From Nitrobacteraceae bacterium AZCC 2146 (GTDB lineage Bacteria; Pseudomonadota; Alphaproteobacteria; Rhizobiales; Xanthobacteraceae), in assembly GCA_036924855.1 (NCBI GenBank), contig JBAGRP010000001.1, positions 7,304,001 through 7,368,000 of the forward strand: a stretch of 64,000 bases of DNA, written 5' to 3'. The position numbers and the translations under genes are program-made. Under the pieces are notes generated by a model. The model saw only the letters and a program-made list of their open reading frames with translations, searched no databases and was not told the DNA's origin. This document shows positions 61,015-64,000 of the stretch, piece after piece (positions within the stretch are counted from its first letter, which is position 1; each line of letters starts with the position of its first letter).

Positions 61015-61229
61015 GGTCTCTAATGGCGTCCCAATACCTGCCATCGCCCCGCACGACTTGACTAGCGGAGTGCTAGACGCCGCCGGCATTTCCGCAGTTA
61101 TTTGGGGGCAGGTGTCCAATTTTGACCACATTCCGCTGGACCCCCGGAACTTTTCCACAGATTATCTTCAAGTACTGGTGACTGATTCGTTTGTTGCTTT
61201 GCGTCCGTTTTCCTCTTGCGGACATTTTC

Positions 61230-61712
61230 ATGTCACCACACCCCAATGCCGTTACAGGTCGCCAAATGATCGAACGCTGGGCCGCTCTTGCCGAGCGCAG
61301 GCTGGATTACCTGACCGATCTGTTCGAAAGCGGCCGCTGGCGCCGTTTTCATACCGAAGCCGAGTTTCTCGAAAACATCCAGGAAGCCAAGGTGGCCGTC
61401 GAACGCTGGCGTGCCATGGCAACCCAGGAGGCCACGGCGGGCAATATGCCGGTAACCTGGTCCTGGCTTGATCGTCCCAACGGTATACCGTCCTATCGCG
61501 GATCGGTACTGCACGAGGAGCCGCGGCCACGTGCCATGCGCCCCGTGGTAGCCGTCGCCGAGCCGGTGTCGCTGGCTGCGTCGCCGACCTTGCAGCCGGC
61601 GGAAGCCCCGCCGCGCGAGGCCACTGTCACCCCCGCCGACCTCGAGTGGAAACGCGCGCTCGATCCGCTCATAGCCGGCGAACGTTACCCGATGCTGCGC
61701 ACGACGCTGTAA
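61230..61712 (+). CDS. TIGR03809-like family protein
   Basis: 160 residues. The N-terminal half MIERWAALAERRLDYLTDLF and GRWRRFHTEAEFLENIQEAK corresponds, as I recall it, to the TIGR03809 family of Bradyrhizobium-group bacteria. The second half is a Pro/Ala/Val-rich linker ending in LEWKRALDPLIAGERYPMLR. It has no signal peptide and is probably a cytoplasmic helical protein of unknown role. ATG 61230 starts the conserved part. It converges on the TIGR03808-like gene, with only 2 bases between the stop codons, a fixed neighbourhood for these two families. Confidence 0.78.
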   Translation: MSPHPNAVTGRQMIERWAALAERRLDYLTDLFESGRWRRFHTEAEFLENIQEAKVAVERWRAMATQEATAGNMPVTWSWLDRPNGIPSYRGSVLHEEPRPRAMRPVVAVAEPVSLAASPTLQPAEAPPREATVTPADLEWKRALDPLIAGERYPMLRTTL

Positions 61713-61714
61713 TC

Positions 61715-63085
61715 CTACCGCACCGCATTGCCCGATATCGCCACCTGCGCAAAACGTTGCGCACCGTCGGCGGCAAGATCCGGTGTGACCGGTTTGGCAT
61801 GATCGAGCCCGACCACCGCGCCGCGCGGCGTGCCGGAGATCATGTTGTTGCTGACCAGCGCGGTGCCCGCGCCTGAGGTCACCGAGACGCCAATGCCGAT
61901 GAACGTGTTGCGGATGACGTTGCCGGTGATGGCGACGTCGCGCAGATACTTGCCCCAGCCGGCGATGATGCCGAACGACGGCGCGTTCTCGATCACATTG
62001 CCGGTCACCGCCGCATCCGCCTCGATATAGATGCCGACGCCGGCGTCGTCGTCCGGCGCGGTGCCGATCGGCCGCTTCGGCTTGAGGTTGCGGATAATGT
62101 TGCCCTGCACGACGGCGATGCGGCCGCCCTCGTTGAAATTGCAGACGGAGACGCCGACTGCGGCGCCATCGACGGTATTGCCCGCGATCACCGCGGCCTC
62201 GAACGCGAATTCCGAATACAGCGCGACCTCGCGGACATCGCTGACGCTGTTGCCGGAGATCTGGATGTTCGATGCCGAATTGCCGCGCACCGCGGAGTAG
62301 TCGCAATTGCGGATGCGGTTGCCTGACACGATGACATTGCCGGCGCGGAATGCGTTGATGGCGTTGCCGTATTGTCCGGAGCCGCCAGGACCGGCCTTGA
62401 TGTCCTCGATGCGGTTGTCGAGAACCAGCGTGCCGTCGTCGCCGATGGCGTTGCGCAAGATTTCGATGCCGTTGCTGCGGGCGCCTTGAATCGTGTTCTG
62501 CGATACCATCAGGCCTTGCGCGTCGAACGAAACGATGGCTGTGCTGAAAATGTTGCTCAGCGTATTGCCGGATATGGCGCCCGCGACATTCTCCAGCCAG
62601 ATGCCGTTATTGCCGCTGTTGAGGACGGTGCAATCGCTGATGCGCAGGTCGTGCGCCTGCAGGCAGTGGATCAGCCCGCGCCGCGTCGGCAGCTTGATGT
62701 TGCCGCCGTCCAGCGTCAGACCGCTGAGGCCGATGTGATCGGCGCCTTCGCTTGATAGTAGTGACGCGCCGCCGCTGAAGATCAATGTGGTGGCGCCGCG
62801 CACGCCGATCAGCTGCGTACCGCTGGAGAGCCTCAGCAGGCTGGTGCGGTAGATGCCGGGCGGCAGCGCCAGCGGCATTTGCGCCCGCGCGGCGTCGTCG
62901 ATCGCGCGCTGCAGCGCGCGGGTCTGGTCGTCCGGACTGTTCGGCCGCACGCCATATTGCGTGACGTCGCGCCCGAGCGTCGAGGTCAGCGGCGCTGCGC
63001 GCGCGGCGTCGCTTGCGACCGCGACCGTGCCGGCTGCGAGGCCGGCAGCGGAGACGTTGAGCAGATGGCGGCGATTGACGTCCAT
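61715..63085 (-). CDS. TIGR03808-like Tat-exported parallel beta-helix repeat protein
   Basis: 456 residues. It opens MDVNRRHLLNVSAAGLAAG, a twin-arginine signal (NRRHLLN), so it is exported folded. The rest is a right-handed beta-helix with repeated short segments of the form NxIxGxxxxGI/V (SGNTLSNI, SQNTIQGA, SGNRIRNC, AGNTVDGA, TGNVIENA, SNNMISG), like pectate-lyase folds, plus a leading pectate-lyase-type start QYGVRPNSPDDQTRALQRAID. No catalytic carbohydrate site is obvious. A GGAGAG ribosome site precedes ATG 63085. TIGR03808-type members are confined, to my knowledge, to Rhizobiales. Confidence 0.83.
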   Translation of the reverse strand: MDVNRRHLLNVSAAGLAAGTVAVASDAARAAPLTSTLGRDVTQYGVRPNSPDDQTRALQRAIDDAARAQMPLALPPGIYRTSLLRLSSGTQLIGVRGATTLIFSGGASLLSSEGADHIGLSGLTLDGGNIKLPTRRGLIHCLQAHDLRISDCTVLNSGNNGIWLENVAGAISGNTLSNIFSTAIVSFDAQGLMVSQNTIQGARSNGIEILRNAIGDDGTLVLDNRIEDIKAGPGGSGQYGNAINAFRAGNVIVSGNRIRNCDYSAVRGNSASNIQISGNSVSDVREVALYSEFAFEAAVIAGNTVDGAAVGVSVCNFNEGGRIAVVQGNIIRNLKPKRPIGTAPDDDAGVGIYIEADAAVTGNVIENAPSFGIIAGWGKYLRDVAITGNVIRNTFIGIGVSVTSGAGTALVSNNMISGTPRGAVVGLDHAKPVTPDLAADGAQRFAQVAISGNAVR

Positions 63086-63338
63086 GGTCGCGCTCTCCGG
63101 CGGATATTCGCGTACAGGCGTAACGCAAGATGGCGCGCGTGGCGCGAACAGGCGAGGGTGGGCGCGTGCGATTGTCGGGGTAGGGTTAATAGCTGTCGGT
63201 GCGCGATGCCACGCGCTCGGCGCCCTCATGCCACCAGGCGATACGAAAGCATCGCCGAGGATGCTGCGCCACGCGCTGGCCACGTGCCCCGAATGCGCGC
63301 TTCGCGCGACCCGCGGCTTTGCCCACCCTACGAAGCTC
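63086..63338. other. Upstream gap with GTAGGGT...-type repetitive sequence
   Basis: No gene is seen. The stretch 63280-63330 (GCGCTTCGCGCGACCCGCGG and TTTGCCCACCCTACG) looks like another common intergenic repeat class, and it joins the family A element that follows. The TIGR03808 promoter must lie near 63090-63200. AGGGTTAATAGC is the only AT-richer patch. Confidence 0.45.
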
Positions 63339-63464
63339 GTCATTCCGGGGCGTGAGCAGCGTCAGCTGCGAGCGAGCCCGGAATCCATATTCTCGATGGT
63401 GGTTATGGATTCCGGGCCCGCGCTTCCGTCGGCTATCGCCGACGAAGGCGCGTCCCGGAATGAC
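63339..63464. repeat. Dispersed palindromic repeat, family A (copy 4)
   Basis: Bounded by GTCATTCC and GGAATGAC. Inside, CCCGGAATCCATA faces GGTTATGGATTCCGGG across TTCTCGATGGT, followed by a second stem CTTCCGTCGGC/GCCGACGAAGG. It is the most complete copy in the window. Confidence 0.85.
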
Positions 63465-63545
63465 AGACGAGAGGCTGTGTCGTGGTGCGAATCCCGGATG
63501 GCAACTTCGCTGCGTCCGGGCACGCCGCGACGCTATGCGCTGCTC

Positions 63546-63803
63546 TTACCGCCCCTTCAGCGATAGCTGAAAGTCCTGCTCGGCCTGCGCATCGCGCTCG
63601 TTCTTTTCCGGGCATTCGCCGGGCTCGGGTTGGCAGGGGCGGATTTCGTAGTCGTTGTCGAGCACGCGGCGCGGCGCGGGTTTGGCGTCCTTGGCTTCGA
63701 CGTCCGTGACGAGACCGCTGTCGGCGGCGAGTTTCCAGACGTCGGCTTCGGTGGGGTAGGTCTTGCTCAGCTTGGCATCGTCGCAGAACAGCGCGTAGGG
63801 CAT
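63546..63803 (-). CDS. Small hypothetical protein
   Basis: 85 residues, no signal peptide and no membrane segment. It opens MPYALFCDDAKLSKTYPTEA and ends with a charged stretch (GECPEKNERDAQAEQDFQLS). Two cysteines lie close together near the C-terminus (PCQPEPGEC). I recall similar short proteins as conserved hypotheticals in Bradyrhizobium-like genomes, but no function is known. Composition and third-position GC look like real coding sequence. Confidence 0.65.
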   Translation of the reverse strand: MPYALFCDDAKLSKTYPTEADVWKLAADSGLVTDVEAKDAKPAPRRVLDNDYEIRPCQPEPGECPEKNERDAQAEQDFQLSLKGR

Positions 63804-63904
63804 CGGATCGCTCCGGTAAAAAATGACAACGTTTGAGGCGGCGCCGGGTTCAGCCCGACGTATTCCCAGAAACTTGAATGAGGCGCGGCCGTGCCGCGTG
63901 GAAA

Positions 63905-64000
63905 TCAGCTCACCATCTTGTGAGGCGTGAACAGGCGGCCCTTTTCCACCACCAGCACGACGGCCAGCGCCGCCAGCGTGCAGAGGAAGAAGCCGGTGGC
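63905..64000 (-). CDS. Membrane protein, C-terminal end (partial)
   Basis: The last 31 codons of a gene that continues beyond the window. The translated tail holds one hydrophobic helix (FFLCTLAALAVVLVV) and a short basic end, the kind of C-terminus found in permeases and transporters. Too little is present to name a family. Confidence 0.55.
   Translation of the reverse strand, partial: ATGFFLCTLAALAVVLVVEKGRLFTPHKMVS

Noticed and set aside
1..64000. Search for tRNA, rRNA, prophage, integrase or insertion sequences
   Set aside because: No tRNA-like stem-loop set, no rRNA text and no transposase or integrase motifs were recognised. The only repeated elements are short palindromic repeats.

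Overview
The window looks like a stretch of ordinary chromosome from a GC-rich alphaproteobacterium of the Bradyrhizobium / Rhodopseudomonas / Tardiphaga group. The reasons are a LexA box of the GAAC-N7-GAAC type in front of an imuA-imuB-dnaE2 mutasome, a sigma-F/NrsF stress pair, a neighbouring pair resembling the TIGR03808 and TIGR03809 families, and several families of dispersed palindromic repeats (CCGGAATCCATAACC..., GTAGCCCGGAT...) that fill the gaps between genes. I found no rRNA, tRNA, CRISPR array, transposase or integrase. The organism assignment is an inference from family knowledge.

Layout. 0-9 kb: end of a sugar dehydrogenase, a PLP aminotransferase for nucleotide sugars, the lipid II flippase MurJ, a lone molybdenum-hydroxylase large subunit, two c-type cytochromes, a CHRD protein, an orphan AbrB-type protein and an EamA exporter. 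9.4-16 kb: sugar-acid metabolism (aldehyde dehydrogenase, SMP-30 lactonase divergent from a uronate-dehydrogenase-like SDR, an IlvD/Edd sugar-acid dehydratase, a PfkB kinase). 16-18 kb: a 35-codon gene coupled to a VOC protein, and a TauE/SafE permease. 18-26.2 kb: a TetR regulator followed by a tightly packed seven-gene operon: a NMT1-type ABC importer, an enolase-superfamily enzyme, a Gfo/Idh/MocA dehydrogenase, a DUF993 aldolase-like protein and a TIM-barrel isomerase. The substrate of this operon cannot be named from the sequence.

26.6-31.8 kb: a TetR-controlled HAE1 RND efflux pump whose regulator appears to be leaderless, with an operator over its own -10. 31.8-39.2 kb: a RidA-like deaminase candidate, UdgX, and the SOS mutasome imuA-imuB-dnaE2 with a clear LexA box. 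39.2-46.7 kb: a small membrane protein, a CoA-transferase, a CzcBA-type metal RND pair and an AT-richer, probably acquired methyltransferase. 46.8-51.2 kb: a TolC-family channel, an acetyl-CoA hydrolase/transferase and an enoyl-CoA hydratase.

51.2-64 kb: a secreted charged protein of unknown role, the sigma-F/NrsF redox-stress switch with a matching promoter, a DenD-like dehydrogenase, a DUF2336 protein with a GGDEF cyclase, an operon of ECF sigma factor, membrane anti-sigma factor and secreted subtilisin, the convergent TIGR03809/TIGR03808 pair, a short hypothetical gene and the tail of a membrane protein. The most original observation is in the sigma/anti-sigma/subtilisin operon. The periplasmic domain of the anti-sigma factor looks like the inhibitory propeptide of the co-encoded protease, which suggests a protease-sensing switch. 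The second is the uncharacterised DUF993/enolase catabolic operon.
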